Positions 34,045 to 44,810 are shown, counted from the stretch's first letter. The stretch is DNA of 64,000 nt from Micrasema longulum (GCA_022494885.1 JAGVSM010001188.1:158549-222548), one strand, 5' to 3'. Translations and numbers: made by a program. Notes: generated by a model not told the origin, from the sequence alone.

Positions 34045-34600
34045 TTTTTCACGGCGTACTCAACAGGACGTTAATTACACTTAGATGCACACTAAATAGC
34101 TTACTATAGCGTGTGTCCTGTAAGCACGTTGATTTTGTTTTTTCTGCAACTACTATGGTGAACATGTGGAATGGAATTTGCATATTAGTGTCTTGATAAA
34201 GAGACGGTTACTTCCTGGTACCGGTAAACATGTTAAAGTTGGAATTTAGCTATGGAATTGTTTGAGATCCGTTTATACTCGTATGTTCCACCAAAATTTG
34301 AAATAGTGAGCATAAATAACTACTGACATTTTAATATAATATACAAATTAATTAAGTCAACTGGGTTCAATCTAAACGATGAGGCCTGATAAAATTTAAG
34401 GGCAACTTAGCTTACACTTTGTACGATCGTACAAAGTGCAGGGAGCAGTGTGGAAATTATAGGCCTCTAATAAAAATGCCATAACAGGAAAACGTTAGAT
34501 TTTTTAAAGCATTATATAACGTAATTTTCCCTCTTAAAAAACAAGTTTCAAATTTGTATTCAGTTATTTATCATAAACCGTCGTTGATAAGAATATATTT
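34045..34600. other. Mostly featureless, with a perfect palindrome
   Basis: No coding sequence. A 24-bp perfect palindrome is described separately. Confidence 0.5.
34415..34438. repeat. Perfect 24-bp palindrome
   Basis: Each half is 12 bp, cactttgtacga followed by its exact reverse complement, with no spacer. It lies in otherwise AT-rich sequence and belongs to no repeat family found here. It could be a binding site for a dimeric protein or a transposon scar. Confidence 0.8.
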
Positions 34601-34815
34601 GTTTGTTTATTCAACGGCCTATACCTCAAAAAAACAAAATATTTAAAAAATAATCATAAAAACAAAACACAAAACAATTGGGTATATAAACAAAATGAAC
34701 AAAAAGTAAACTTGTAATTAAACAGTGGTATATATAGAAATTACGACAAAAAAATCATAAACATTTAAACCCATTACTTAGTCATGCATAGCAAAAAAAC
34801 AGAAGATTAAAAAAA
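34600..34815 (-). mobile_element. LINE 3' UTR fragment
   Basis: Plus strand starts 'gtttgtttattcaacggcct' and 'atacctc' then A-rich sequence, the arrangement of minus-strand LINE tails in this window. No coding part was found upstream. Confidence 0.3.
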
Positions 34816-35324
34816 AATGTGTTTCAGTTATTCAATATTTATTGCTTTATATTAAAGTAATTAGCACTAGACACTGTACTACACATATATTTTGGAAAAT
34901 AAATGCTCAAAAGGTATCGATTTTTATTTGAAGAAGGATACACGAAATAAATTTACACTTCCATCTAAAATATAAAATAAATATGATTAACTTTTTTTTT
35001 ATTCTCCATAGAAAAAAAATTGACAATCATCATCATCGTCAGCGTATCTTGATCGCCTGTTACCATATTTTTAAAAAATTTATAGAGCCCTCCAAATTTT
35101 TCAAACATACCGATGCGCAACAAATTGCGCATCTAAAAATCATATTTTTCCATTCTTAATTTCGAACGTGCCATAGTGTAACGTACCTTTTAAGGGACAG
35201 TTTTGAAAAAGAGCAACAATTAAAATGCATTCATTTTTAATCATATTAAAACAAAGCATTTTTTAACACATCTTATGTATGTAAACGAATTGGTTATCTT
35301 ACTGGACACAAAGTGAACTCAATC

Positions 35325-35465
35325 ATCATCATTCTCTTTTCGCACCTAGTGGGGCATAAGTACACCAATCTCAGCGTATCTTGAACATTTTAGTCTTATG
35401 AAGGTAACATAATCACTCACACACTTAAGGTACCAGTCCAGCGACTGTAAAATATTCTAGTGTGA
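35325..35465 (-). repeat. SINE family S1, complete
   Basis: Inverted copy with all blocks: 'ctcaatcatcatcattctct', 'ggggcataagtacaccaatc', 'tcagcgtatcttgaacattt', 'tatgaaggtaacataatcac' and 'ggtaccagtccagcgactgt', then 'aaaatattctag'. It gives the family consensus. A shorter S1 scrap lies at 35025-35070. Confidence 0.8.
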
Positions 35466-35489
35466 AAACACCCTTTTTAAAATTTACTT

Positions 35490-35795
35490 TCACCCATTTA
35501 TTTATTTATTTATTCATATACACGGCACGCAGTGCCTTTTACCTCAAAAATATACATATAATAAATAAACATTTCAATATAATGTGAAAAACTTAAAATT
35601 AAATACAAAAGTATTATTTTACATAAATACTATATATATAACATACGAGTAGCAGTTTTGTATAAAGAATATATTAAGATATAAAAAAATAATTAAACAA
35701 TGTGTGCAGATAAAATTTTAAAAGGAAAAGAATTTATATACATTTTTATTGAAAAGTATATTAAATAAAAAATAATTCTTTAGTCTCAAAAAAAA
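35490..35795 (-). mobile_element. LINE 3' UTR fragment
   Basis: TTTA repeat at 35497-35518 (tail on minus) followed by 'acacggcacgcagtgccttt' and A-rich sequence. No coding sequence survives. Confidence 0.4.
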
Positions 35796-35835
35796 ATAAA
35801 ATAGTTATAATAATGACAATTGAAGTTATAATAAT

Positions 35836-35915
35836 GACAATAACGGGAATTGAACCCGAGACCTCTTGCATGGTGGGCAAACGCGCTGACAAGTACACCA
35901 CTGGGCCGAATAATG
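35836..35915 (-). repeat. tRNA-like SINE head (family S4)
   Basis: On minus: 'ggcccagtggtgtacttgtc' (A-box-like), 'gcgcgtttgcccaccatgca' and B box 'gggttcaattcccg'. Pol III promoter elements are good, but pairing of the acceptor ends is poor, so it is a SINE head and not a tRNA gene. The short plus frame with EPETSCMVG is a translation artefact of the T arm. Confidence 0.6.
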
Positions 35916-36594
35916 GTACGCAAATATTAAACTTATTAAAATATTTAACTTATATTTTGTACGAGTCAATATCATGCTCGAATTTACTCAAAAATATCTG
36001 TTATACGCCGCGTTCGGTAACATGCAGCAGATTTTTGGCCAAAAAGATGTGATAAATAAAACAAAATAAGGGTAGGAATAAGAACCAAAACTGATTTTAG
36101 TTGTAAATGGGAAAATATAATTTTTGCCTTATTGCAAATTACCCACCGCCCCCTAGACTGCCTTAATGCCCCCCGATTTTCTCTGGGCCTAATAATTACC
36201 ACGTCGTCATACACTGTATGTTACGCATTCCGATATATCTCTAAAGATGTTTAACCACTCAAGTAATTTCGACAACAAATTATAAAATAACAATATGACA
36301 TTAAACCCTAATTATTTTGTTCTCGAATGTAACCAGTTAGCAAAAACCACAAAGCGTCTGTCTCATTTCTTAATTAAAACATTAAGGCATGTTGGCAAGT
36401 ACTCTTAATTATCTTTTGGGATATTTAGACATATCATCGTACATAAAAATGTTACGTTTTTTATAGTAATGTAATGGTATTGTGTATAAAATTATTTAAC
36501 AATGGGCGTGTGAGTTTATCTTTGTTATCAAATTTGACTGGCCGGTTAAGTAAAAAAAAGTTTAAAGAAGAGTTTCCGTCAAAATATAATGAGT

Positions 36595-36668
36595 TCTAAG
36601 AATGTTTCGAGTTTGTCCAAATTTTGGTAAACAAGGACTGGATTCCACCCCTTAGAAAACTGTTTCAG
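36595..36668 (+). repeat. P-family repeat, 5' fragment
   Basis: 'gtttcgagtttgtccaaatt' and 'aacaaggactggattccacc' then 'ccttagaaaactgtttc'. Only the first 70 bases of the unit. Confidence 0.65.
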
Positions 36669-36689
36669 TTTCAGTGCTGCAGAGCAGCG

Positions 36690-37202
36690 TTTATTTTATA
36701 ATTAAAACATACATATAAGAATTTGTTACCCACTAAATCCAAAGAGTTTTCGGTTGGACACATTTTTTTATATTTTTTATGACAGGTTTATATTACATTT
36801 ATTTTATTTATATTTTACAGATTTATTTATAAACAGGCACTATAAAGTATCTAGAAAATATTACTTCAGTTCTTTTTTTTTCATTTGAAGATTTTTCATG
36901 TTAATGATGGTTTGTGAGATCATTGAAGAATCTTGGAACAACGCAATTTAATGTTCGCTCTCCGGAGTAATTTGTAATTCGGGGAACAAACAGGGAGCCC
37001 TTAGTTTTTAATCTAGTGTTGTGAGTGTGGGAAACTCTTTTTTATATTCCGGATCAACAAAATGATCTACAATCAATTTGTCGTCACAAAGTTGTTTTAC
37101 CGGCAGGACATTACAGAATTTAAAATATACACATTCGCCCGTATGTTTCCGATATCTATCTATACAATCCCCCCCAACAGTCTCACCTATTAATATTAAC
37201 AT
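36690..37202 (-). mobile_element. LINE remnant, C-terminus and 3' UTR
   Basis: Minus frames: DRYRKHTGECVYFKFCNVL and PVKQLCDDKLIVDHFVD, then after a shift GSLFVPRITNYSGERTLNCV and VPRFFNDLTNHH with a stop. 'FVPR..NY.GERTLN...P..FNDL' is the closing signature of jockey-like LINEs. The 3' UTR extends toward 36700 with TTTA-rich sequence. A P-family unit is inserted directly upstream. Confidence 0.72.
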
Positions 37203-38160
37203 TTTACAACAGAGATAAGGAGCATTTAACAGAAAATAATTAAGAAGTCTAGGATCTACAGGACTTATAACCGGTCGTTATTTAAGATTACAACAGAGAT
37301 GAAGAGCAGTTTAGAGAAGGTAATATAGAAGTCTAGGTATCTACAGGGCTTATGACCTGTCATTGGCTGGTTTAAGTGGCCACTTTACACACTGTGTAAA
37401 ATCCACCATTCTGCCCATATTTCAACACCTATATTCCTTAATTTTTTTATCTGTTAATGTTTGTGAAGTTAAAGAGCTGAAACCTTTCTTTATGCGGGTG
37501 AGATCCTAATAATCTTATTTTTGTTCAATTTCTATACTTCTTCATGGGCCAGGTAGATTTATCAATAATATTTTGAGTTTGTCTAAATTTTTGTAGACTA
37601 AGACTGCATTCAACTCCTTGGAGAGCTCTTAATATTAACACATTACAACAGAGATGAAAAGCATTTTAAAGAAGGTAATATAGATATCTAGGCATCTACA
37701 GGGCTTATGACCTGTCATTGGCTGGTTTAAGTGACCACTTTACACACTGTGTAACATTTACCATTCTGCTCATATTTGAACATCTATATTCCTTCAATTT
37801 TTTTATCTGTTGATGTTTGTGACGTTAAAGAGCTGAAGCCTTCATTTATGCGGGTGCGATTCATCTAATTGAATTATTTCATCTACATACTAGGCAACGC
37901 CTGATAATCTTATTTTTATTCAATTTCTATGCTTCTTCATAGACCAGGTGGATTTATCAATAATATTTTGAGTTTGTCTAAATTTTTGTAGACTAGGACT
38001 GGATTCAACTCCTTGGGGAGCTGTTAATATTAACAGATTACAACAGAGATGAAAAGAATTTTAGAGACGGTAATATAGATGTCTAGGCATCTACAGGGCT
38101 TATGACCTGTCATACTTTTATATTACTTTATCTAAAATGCTCTTCATCTCTGTTGTATTC
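37203..38160 (+). repeat. P-family tandem array
   Basis: The block 'caacagagatgaa' starts at 37291, 37646 and 38041, giving periods of 355 and 395 bases; the first unit lacks about 40 bases ('attgaattatttcac' to 'aggcaacgcc'). A further diverged start is at 37205. Each unit runs 'agggcttatgacctgtcatt', 'agtggccactttacacactg', 'gttgatgtttgtg', 'ttcatagaccaggtgg' and 'aatattttgagtttgtcta'. The array ends in an inverted scrap at 38125-38157. No open frame. Confidence 0.9.
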
Positions 38161-38825
38161 TTTTAATTTTATTTTTATTTTATTTTCATTTTATTTATTT
38201 GGATAACCAACAGCTATAATTATCTCATATTTATATAACAAAACAAATAACAAATAAGCCAATTACAGGTTTTCACAAGTAGCATCACAGTAAGTTAAAA
38301 AGATTCTCGAACATAAAATGAATGTAATTAAATGTAAATTTAAAAGAAAAGAAAAAAATACTACGAGTTATTTCGAAAGCAAACGCCGCACGTTATTAAG
38401 ATTATTTTCAAATAAATCTATGTTAAATGATTTATTTATTACATTAAAATTATTAAAAGTTCGCCATAAATATGAATTTTGCCTTTAATTAGATGAAACA
38501 AGAGGTATGTGAAGAAGAGAGTTATTTCTTAAAACTTTGGAAGGAACATTGATAGAAAGTTTGCAAAGTAGTTCGGGACAGTCAATTGAACCTGAGGCAA
38601 TTTTAAGTAAATAAATTATATCCGCTATTTCACGACGTTTTTGCAGAGGCAGTAGGTGATGTTTTTTACAAATATGAATATACTGGTCAGATTTAAACTC
38701 AAGTTTCAACCGGAAACACATGAACTTTACGAATTTTTTTTGAATATTTTTAATGCGTGATATCTGCACATTGTACATAGGATTCCATATATGTGATGCA
38801 TATTCTAAGTTGCTTCGCACTAATG
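38160..38825 (-). mobile_element. LINE remnant, C-terminus and 3' UTR
   Basis: A 111-codon minus frame (38820-38485) reads RSNLEYASHIWNPMYNVQIS, RIKNIQKKFVKFMCFR, LLPLQKRREIADIIYLLKIA and LSINVPSK. These are the 'RS.LEYAS.IW', 'RI...QKKF' and 'L..RR..AD...L.K' motifs that follow the RT domain in jockey-like LINEs. The 3' UTR begins at 38480 and its tail ('ttatttatttggataaccaa' on plus) is at 38190. Open and fairly clean but truncated. Confidence 0.85.
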
Positions 38826-38829
38826 TACA

Positions 38830-39680
38830 GTAAAGGATTTTAGTGTATAAGTAAATATTAACAGTGTATTCTTAATCGGAATTTTAACCGAAAATTATTA
38901 AGTTGGGTCTAATTCCAGGATGCTTAGAGCATTTGAATAATGAATAACGTCTGTTTTGATTTGATTAACGATAAAGTTTGTTATATATATGTAAGGCTCA
39001 TTGACGCAAAAATCTCCTCGGAATGTCATCTAATTATATCGCGCTGATGACCGGAAATCACAAATCATCGATTCTGAGAAACTGCAACGATTTTTCAAGC
39101 AGGAACATTTTATAGTAATGGGCACCGAATACTCCAAATGTCTTTCTTTTCCGAGAACCCAAAAACTCTAATTAACTAGTAAAAAATATTCGCGGTAAAC
39201 CCACCGCAGGAGTAGATCATGGGTCTTAAGCTCGTATTACATGGGTCAGAAATGGAACAAAATCTTGAGGAGTTTCTTGTTAATAATTATTGTGCCAAAT
39301 CTTGGGCCATTTTATTTACTACTCTACTTAGAGCAGTTTCTCGGATTGAAAATTGCGTGTAAGCATGCGCAGTACGTTGATATTTTTGGTGCATGACAGA
39401 TAACGGGCAGTTTCACATTTGACAAAACAAGCTTTCTTGTGACGACGCAACTACTGACAACCAACAATATATTATTCTGTTAAATCATGTACATAATATT
39501 ATACATATAAATGATTCTGACAAAAATATACAAGATAATGCCACAAACGTCTTAATCCCTATTTCTTAGCTACCGTTAACATCAAACTAATTTTATCTTT
39601 AGATTCAGTAGATATTATCACTGTCAAATATACAGAGAGAGAGAGTGAACCTTTCTGTGTTTTTGACCAAAAAACTGTTC
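38830..39680. other. No recognised feature
   Basis: No supported coding or repeat match. The AG microsatellite 'agagagagagtg' at about 39633 is trivial. Confidence 0.45.
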
Positions 39681-39689
39681 TTCCTTACT

Positions 39690-40200
39690 CATATTTTTCA
39701 TTAAATGTCATCGAACTTGGCAAATTTTTGTATTTTTTTAATATCATCAATATCACACCTTGTGCGGGAATAAAATCTTTAGACCAAAACTGCGTATTTG
39801 TACAATTTGTCGACTTTTTAGCGGCAAACACTTTTATGGATGATAATCGTTTGAAAACTCGTGGGTTTAAATTGTTTATTCATTTCATATGGTCTTTTGC
39901 ATGGGTCTGGTCAGAGGTATTCCTTAAAAAAAGACTCATGAGAAGATAATTTTAAATGATGAATTGCTAAATGACACTGGGAAAATTCTGAAATCTCGCA
40001 GACCATCGAGAAAGGTGACTTTGTCTGTCGATCAAAAAATTTTTTGGGTTCCCACCCAAACAGTCGTTCTATTTTTCCAAGGACAGATTCTACGAAAGAA
40101 AATATTCGCTTTTTATTCGACAATAGATGTTGAACAATACATGTACCCAATAATTCTTTGTTTTTCGTGTTATTGGTTGTAGATATGGACACGCCAAGAC
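39690..40200 (+). mobile_element. LINE ORF1 (gag-like) remnant, first part
   Basis: Across frameshifts: DDNRLKTRGFKLFI, SFHMVFCMGLVRGIP, NDTGKILKSRRPSRKVTLSV, WVPTQTVVLFFQGQILRKKI, EQYMYPIILCFSC and CRYGHAKTIK. This follows jockey-type ORF1, an RNA-binding gag-like protein: an RRM-like part ('C.GVVRGIP', 'T.TVVLTFEGQ.LP..I') and then the first zinc knuckle (C..C....GH). The reading stops inside the knuckle region at about 40200, where another LINE begins, and resumes at 40548. Confidence 0.82.
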
Positions 40201-40547
40201 AATTAAGACATCCACCATCAAAGATGTTACTACATTATCTCTGTTTAAATCACGTCTGAAGAAACATCTCCTTTCTCTTCCTTAATCTCTCCTCCTTTCT
40301 TTTTTCCTCTTTCCGCTTTTTTCCTTTTTCCCATTGAGTAATAGTTTTGATTAAAGGTAATTTATAAACAAATACGTTTATTTCTATTTTTATATATTTT
40401 TAACTTTTTTTTTTTTTTTTCTATTGAATATGTTCTTTAACTTGAATTATAAAAATAAAACTTTATTTTATTGGTTGGAAGAAATTGCCATTTGGCAGTA
40501 AGCCCGCCAATGTACAAATAACATTATGTACAAAAAGTTAAATAAAT
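40201..40547 (+). mobile_element. LINE family B 3' end nested in ORF1
   Basis: Starts with 'catccaccatcaaagatgtt' and 'acatctcctttctcttcctt', identical in order to the last coding codons and 3' UTR of the 21.25-21.99 kb LINE. It contains 'ttggttggaagaaattgcca' and ends 'aaaagttaaataaataaat' at 40547. It separates the two zinc-knuckle halves of the host ORF1. The target-site duplication could not be defined by eye. Confidence 0.85.
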
Positions 40548-40925
40548 AAATTAGTAGTTCTAAACTTAGATGTTTTACGTGTGGATTGGAGCATCTGAAA
40601 AAGACTTAAGAAGTTGAAATTCAAAATGCCATATGTTTCAACTGTTCAGAAAATCATTTAGCTACAAACAGAAACTATTCACTATTATCCTAAGACTTAT
40701 ATTCATCCTAAGACAAAATATCATCAAAAAGTAGATGACAGAGCAAAATATTTTTTATGGTGAACCAGCTAAATTCCCATTCAGTAAAGGAAAATCATAC
40801 GCTGATGTTGTAAGGTCTCCCTCTTCTTTACAATCCAGCAATACCCAACAACAATTTTCTCGTCCACAGTCTTCGTCCACAATCTTCGTCAAATCAACAT
40901 CAGGTTTCTGAAATAACGTGTTTCG
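40548..40925 (+). mobile_element. LINE ORF1 remnant, second part
   Basis: Resumes with SSKLRCFTCGLEHLKKT, then AICFNCSENHLATNRNYS, the second and third zinc knuckles (C..C....H). After shifts comes GEPAKFPFSKGKSYADVVRS and a serine/glutamine-rich tail, ending near 40910. 'KSYADVV' after the knuckles is characteristic of jockey-type ORF1. Stops within confirm a dead copy. Confidence 0.8.
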
Positions 40926-40929
40926 TAAA

Positions 40930-41625
40930 CCTTATTTAAATTAATTTTTTTTCAGATAAGGAAGACTTACGTGAAGTGCAAAAATGCAGTGAAACAAATA
41001 AGACTTAGTTCAAATAAAGTTATATAAGCAACAACAGATACGCGTAGACAGTTGGAATTGCAAGTTAACATACAGTATTACTGGCGCGGCGCAGGTCTTG
41101 GTCTAAATGTTGGTTTAAAAATAGGATGTGTTCTTATTTTGCTGAAATTGACAACGGAGTTTTAGTCCCCGTAGAGTTTTAGTGCACAATAGAGTTTTAG
41201 TCCCAACACTTACGGTTGGAACGGACAGAGTAAGGATAAAAACAGAGAAAATGCGTTTTTCTTTATTGGACCACAAATTGCTTCCAATTATTGTATTACA
41301 TGACACAATATTTAAATCTTTAAAAAAAATCGTATCATTTTTTGATCCGTGAAATACAAGCTTTAGTTAAAATACTGACATTATTCGTTTATTGTTTCAC
41401 ATATTTACAATAATTTATTTGTTGAGGGGCTAAAATTGTAAGAGTTGTTAAATAAATAAATAATACTCCAGTTTTATTTATTTTTATATCTGAATGGATT
41501 AAGAATACAGGCATATACATAAAATAGAACCAAATCCCTGGACGAGTGTTTCCGACTCGATAGCCGGCTGCTCTCAGGTAAAAATTCTAAAAAAAATAGT
41601 TTAAGTGGAGATAATTTTGCCTGGT
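40930..41625. other. No recognised feature except a short triple repeat
   Basis: Holds three copies of 'gagttttag' spaced 17 and 18 bases (starting at 41157, 41174 and 41192), and a TTTA-rich stretch at 41440-41490. Otherwise nothing recognised. Confidence 0.5.
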
Positions 41626-41629
41626 AGTG

Positions 41630-41735
41630 TAGTGGTTGACGCGTTCATCTACCCCACTTGAGGTTCTAGGTTCAATTCCTGACAGGGTGGACATTTAATA
41701 TTGTTTATTTTTGTGGTTCTACAATATTTAATAAT
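41630..41735 (+). repeat. tRNA-headed SINE (family S4)
   Basis: 'gcctggtagtgtagtggttg' resembles a tRNA D-arm/A-box and 'taggttcaattcctgacagg' a B box. It continues 'gtggacatttaatattgttt', the same body start as at 28592 and 60640. No clean anticodon arm. Confidence 0.6.
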
Positions 41736-41825
41736 TCCTGATTACAAGCGTAACACTAAAATATTGATCAGCTTACCTTCAATGTAAAAACAAAGAAATT
41801 ATTGTGATTTTTTTCTCAAATCTCG

Positions 41826-42005
41826 ATCCGGGTTGTTGTCCCGTGGCTGGTTTCGCGGACTCGCGGTCCGAGGTTTGCACCCCGCACTACTAAAAGCTGG
41901 TTCTCGTTTTCTAATATCGATTTATTCACAACTCGTTGAAAATGGCTCCCAAAATTAAAACATGCAGGTAAACCATAAGAACGTAAATATTTATTTTTTT
42001 ATTTG
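41826..42005 (+). repeat. SINE family S2
   Basis: Head 'gttgttgtcccgtggctggt', 'gcggactcgcggtccgaggt'; body 'ctcgttttctaatatcgatt', 'acaactcgttgaaaatggct' and 'ggtaaaccataagaacgtaa'. The B box is mutated ('gtttgcaccccgcac'). Confidence 0.75.
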
Positions 42006-42284
42006 ATAAACAATATAATGAATGGTGGTATTAAATGTAATATATTGAATGGTACCTAAGTGTAACGTCGAAAGCTTAATTATCTCAACTTGTTACGGTT
42101 ACGGCTTTATTTAAATATAGTAATATGGGTTGTAATAAGAAGTTGTTTTGAAAGTTGTTGTTAAAGTTGTTTTGTTTTAAATAAAACAAAAAAAAATATT
42201 TTATCCAAATATTTCATTTTTAGGAGGCATTTTTAGTGAATTGTATATAACTCCTTATTATTATTGTGAATTAAGTTAGGGTAA

Positions 42285-42350
42285 AGCCGGATTCGGACCA
42301 TGGACCAAAGATTCTCAAGTCTCAACACTAACCACGGGACCAAAGCCCGG
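42285..42350 (-). repeat. SINE family S2, head only
   Basis: On plus, 'gattcggaccatggaccaaa' and 'aaccacgggaccaaagcccg', the reverse complement of the S2 head. Body missing. Confidence 0.5.
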
Positions 42351-42404
42351 TTCATTCTAATTTATTTTGTTTAATCAATAAATATGATAAATTTTAAACA
42401 TTTA

Positions 42405-42715
42405 AATCAATCAGTCAATAACAGGTCATAAGCTCTGTTGGCGTTGCCTAGTATGCATGTGAAATAATTCAATTAGATGAATCTCACTCGCATAAATAAA
42501 GGTTTCAGCTCTTTAACTTCACAAACATCAACAGATGAAAGAATTGAAGGAATATAGATGTTCAAATATAGGCAGAATGGTGAATGTTACACGGTGTGTA
42601 AAGTGGCCACTCAAACCAGCTATTGACAGGTCATAAGCCCTGTACATGCCTAGACTTCTATATTACCTTCTCTTAAATGTTCTTTATCTCTGTTGTAATA
42701 TGTTAATTAATAATA
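42405..42715 (-). repeat. P-family repeat, one unit
   Basis: Minus-orientation unit: 'gtgaaataattcaattagat', 'ggtttcagctctttaacttc', 'aaagtggccactcaaaccag', 'gacaggtcataagccctgta' and 'ctctgttgtaatatg'. The unit's outer block ('caatattttgag') is absent. Confidence 0.85.
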
Positions 42716-42719
42716 ATTG

Positions 42720-43240
42720 TCTATGTATAAATGTGTCCATAAAAATGCCCACTGGGCGTATATATTAATAAATATATATTTTTTAAATACTTTATTATTG
42801 TATTTTGAACTTATCTATTTGAAATCAATAGAAGTTATTTATTTACTTATTTTTAAATATGATTACCAGACGCTCAATGACTGATGGTTTATACTAACAC
42901 AAAAAAGTGCTTACGTACATGCAACGTTATTTATTTTACAACCCTCAAAATAATATTTTTTGACTTACTGTACTTCAGTAGTTAACATGAAACATTGTTG
43001 TTCGACATCACATTAATAATTATTTCTGAAATAATTATTTTACAGGGGATAATAAAAGGTAATAAAACTCATCAAGTTCCGGTATCATTATGATGCTCAT
43101 TTATAAGGGCTAAAACGATTATAAATCAACCATCTTAAGTGCTTTTGTAGTATCAATATTGAATGTACAAAATATATACAATAATTATTTTTCGGGTACA
43201 TAGTATGAACGTCTACATTGTTGTGTAGTAATTGGCAAGC
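42720..43240. other. No recognised feature
   Basis: AT-rich sequence without identified content. Confidence 0.5.
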
Positions 43241-43244
43241 ACAT

Positions 43245-43800
43245 TTCATTTATTTATTTTCATTTTTCAGATATTTAGAACATTAAAGAGAAAAGACCCA
43301 ACTCATTCTAAATGCAATAAAAGATTACAAATTAGAGTACATAGTTATGTTATTAAAATAATATAACAAAATGTAAAAGGAAAAATTAAAAGTTAGAAAG
43401 TGCTTTTCTAAGGGAAGATCCACTGTCGTGAAATATGGCGACATCCGAGACGATGCGCTTAAGTAGCAAGATTGCTTTACCAACCGGCATAACCTTTGGC
43501 AGGTTGGTTCTGCATCGTGGTAGGTAAAACAATCGATGCTGTCTTTGTCGAAGATAGTTATCTGGTACGAACAGACCTACATCCATCGGAATTTCTGAGT
43601 TATGTATGCGACCACCAATCACCTGGAAAAAGTGAACACCCAAATGAACGTCCCTCCTCCTCCATATTGACTGATAGCCTAGAATCCCCAGTAAAAAGTC
43701 GGTTGTGAAGAGCCAAGAATAATGTCCACACTCTTTTAGGTACAGATGGCGCAGAACTTCAAACGATTTCTTACCAAGGAATCTTACAATGTCCTCATAA
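43245..43800 (-). mobile_element. LINE remnant, family C copy 1
   Basis: Minus frame: ECGHYSWLFTTDFL, IHNSEIPMDVGLFVPDNYLR, QRQHRLFYLPRCRTNLPKVM and PVGKAILLLKRIVSD. A close relative lies at 45840-46390, and the two agree through VPDNYLRQRQHRLF and RTNLP.VMPVG. 'LF.VP..RTN.....P..RA...LN' is the general closing pattern of non-LTR C-termini. The 3' UTR ends near a TTTA stretch at 43250. Confidence 0.78.
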
Positions 43801-44114
43801 TCTGAGTGTAAGAAAAGATCTTAGCATTTCTAAGAACTAAACCAAGCATTTTAAAAGGGTCATTTCATAGATTAACATTTGCCACCGTGCGTGAAATTTC
43901 GAGTTCCCTAATCCCGAGTAAGTTTGACATGAAATAATTATAAAAACAGAAGTAATTTTTAATTGAGCTGATAAAACCGTTACACCTTTTTTTCTTTTGA
44001 AGTAAAAAAGTCAATTTCGAACACGCATAAAAAATTTGATTTTGAGAGAATTTTATTTTAGTCGAAAAAAACTGTGTTAGAAAATGGGAAATAAATTATG
44101 GTAGGACTTAATTT

Positions 44115-44185
44115 TATCCGTGTCGATAAGCGCGTTTGCCTACCATGCGAGAGGTCCCGGGTTCGATTCCTAGCACGGTTTTTTT
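44115..44185 (+). repeat. tRNA-like SINE head (family S4)
   Basis: 'cgataagcgcgtttgcctac' and 'catgcgagaggtcccgggtt', B box 'gggttcgattcctag'. The B box is the best of the family, but there is no plausible acceptor stem, followed by a T-rich body. Not a tRNA gene. Confidence 0.6.
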
Positions 44186-44194
44186 ATATTTTTT

Positions 44195-44400
44195 ATATAA
44201 TAATTGCTTTATTATTTACCTTGCTTATAATATACAAGGTTTATATTTTAAAAGTGGATTTTTCTGCAATTAAATTTATTTAAATTTATCTAAACTGTTG
44301 GGATCAGGAGGGATATACTAATGTGGGCCAATCGGGAACTTTTCAGCATTTGCTCATGTGGAGAGGAAACCACTCAAAACTCTTCAGGAGAAGTCGGCCT
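44195..44400 (+). repeat. Dispersed repeat pair with 17695-17905
   Basis: Same order as the 17.7 kb copy: 'tttattatttaccttgctta', 'gtggatttttctgcaattaa', 'atcaggagggatatac', 'catttgctcatgtggagagg'. In one frame the end reads FSICSCGEETTQN, similar to a LINE cysteine motif. The two copies diverge after it. Confidence 0.55.
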
Positions 44401-44504
44401 GTTGGCATCAGTCAACAGGCCTTCCGTTCCACTAGAGGAGTGTTTGGCATTTTCTTCCCTACTTTGGTTTATTTTACCAATTGCCTGCACTATATTGACC
44501 ATGT

Positions 44505-44810
44505 ATAATACTACCTCTCGTGTGAGTTCTTTATTACCGATGGGATGTCGCATAGATCTTCACCCAAGCTTCTGCATCGCGCCTCCAGCTGTTGTCTTTG
44601 AAAGCTAAAAAGGGGGCAATGCATCAACAAGTGAGGGACATCTTGAGGAGTTTCATCGTCGCATGGGCAGCTGTCGATCTCGGAGAGCTTGAAGCGATGT
44701 CCTAAGATGGTTGACATGCAATCTTGTTTTTCAAGGTGTTTATACACTGGAATATTATTCAGGGTATCCGGACTCTCACCTGTAGCTCGAGGCTGATCAG
44801 TGATCATCTT
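44505..44810 (-). mobile_element. LINE remnant, cysteine-rich C-terminus
   Basis: A 98-codon minus frame contains HLEKQDCMSTILGHRFKLSE, SCPCDDETPQDVPHLLMHCP and LFSFQRQQLEARCRSLGEDL. The 'C.C...T..H.L..CP......R..L' motif follows the RNase H or RT part in R1, I and jockey-like LINEs. Only this motif and its flanks survive. The frame is open but too short for function. Confidence 0.8.

Noticed and set aside
35813..36052. 79-codon frame with EPETSCMVG
   Set aside because: This peptide is what the complement of a tRNA-like SINE head translates to.
37203..38160. P array as a CRISPR or rDNA spacer
   Set aside because: Units are 355-395 bp, dispersed elsewhere as single copies, with no rRNA sequence nearby.
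39040..39085. Hammerhead-like 'ctgatgaccggaaatc'
   Set aside because: Core boxes are adjacent with no loop for stem II, and no flanking stems could be drawn.
44115..44185. Possible tRNA gene with good B box
   Set aside because: No acceptor stem and no clean anticodon stem. Related heads occur at several other loci.
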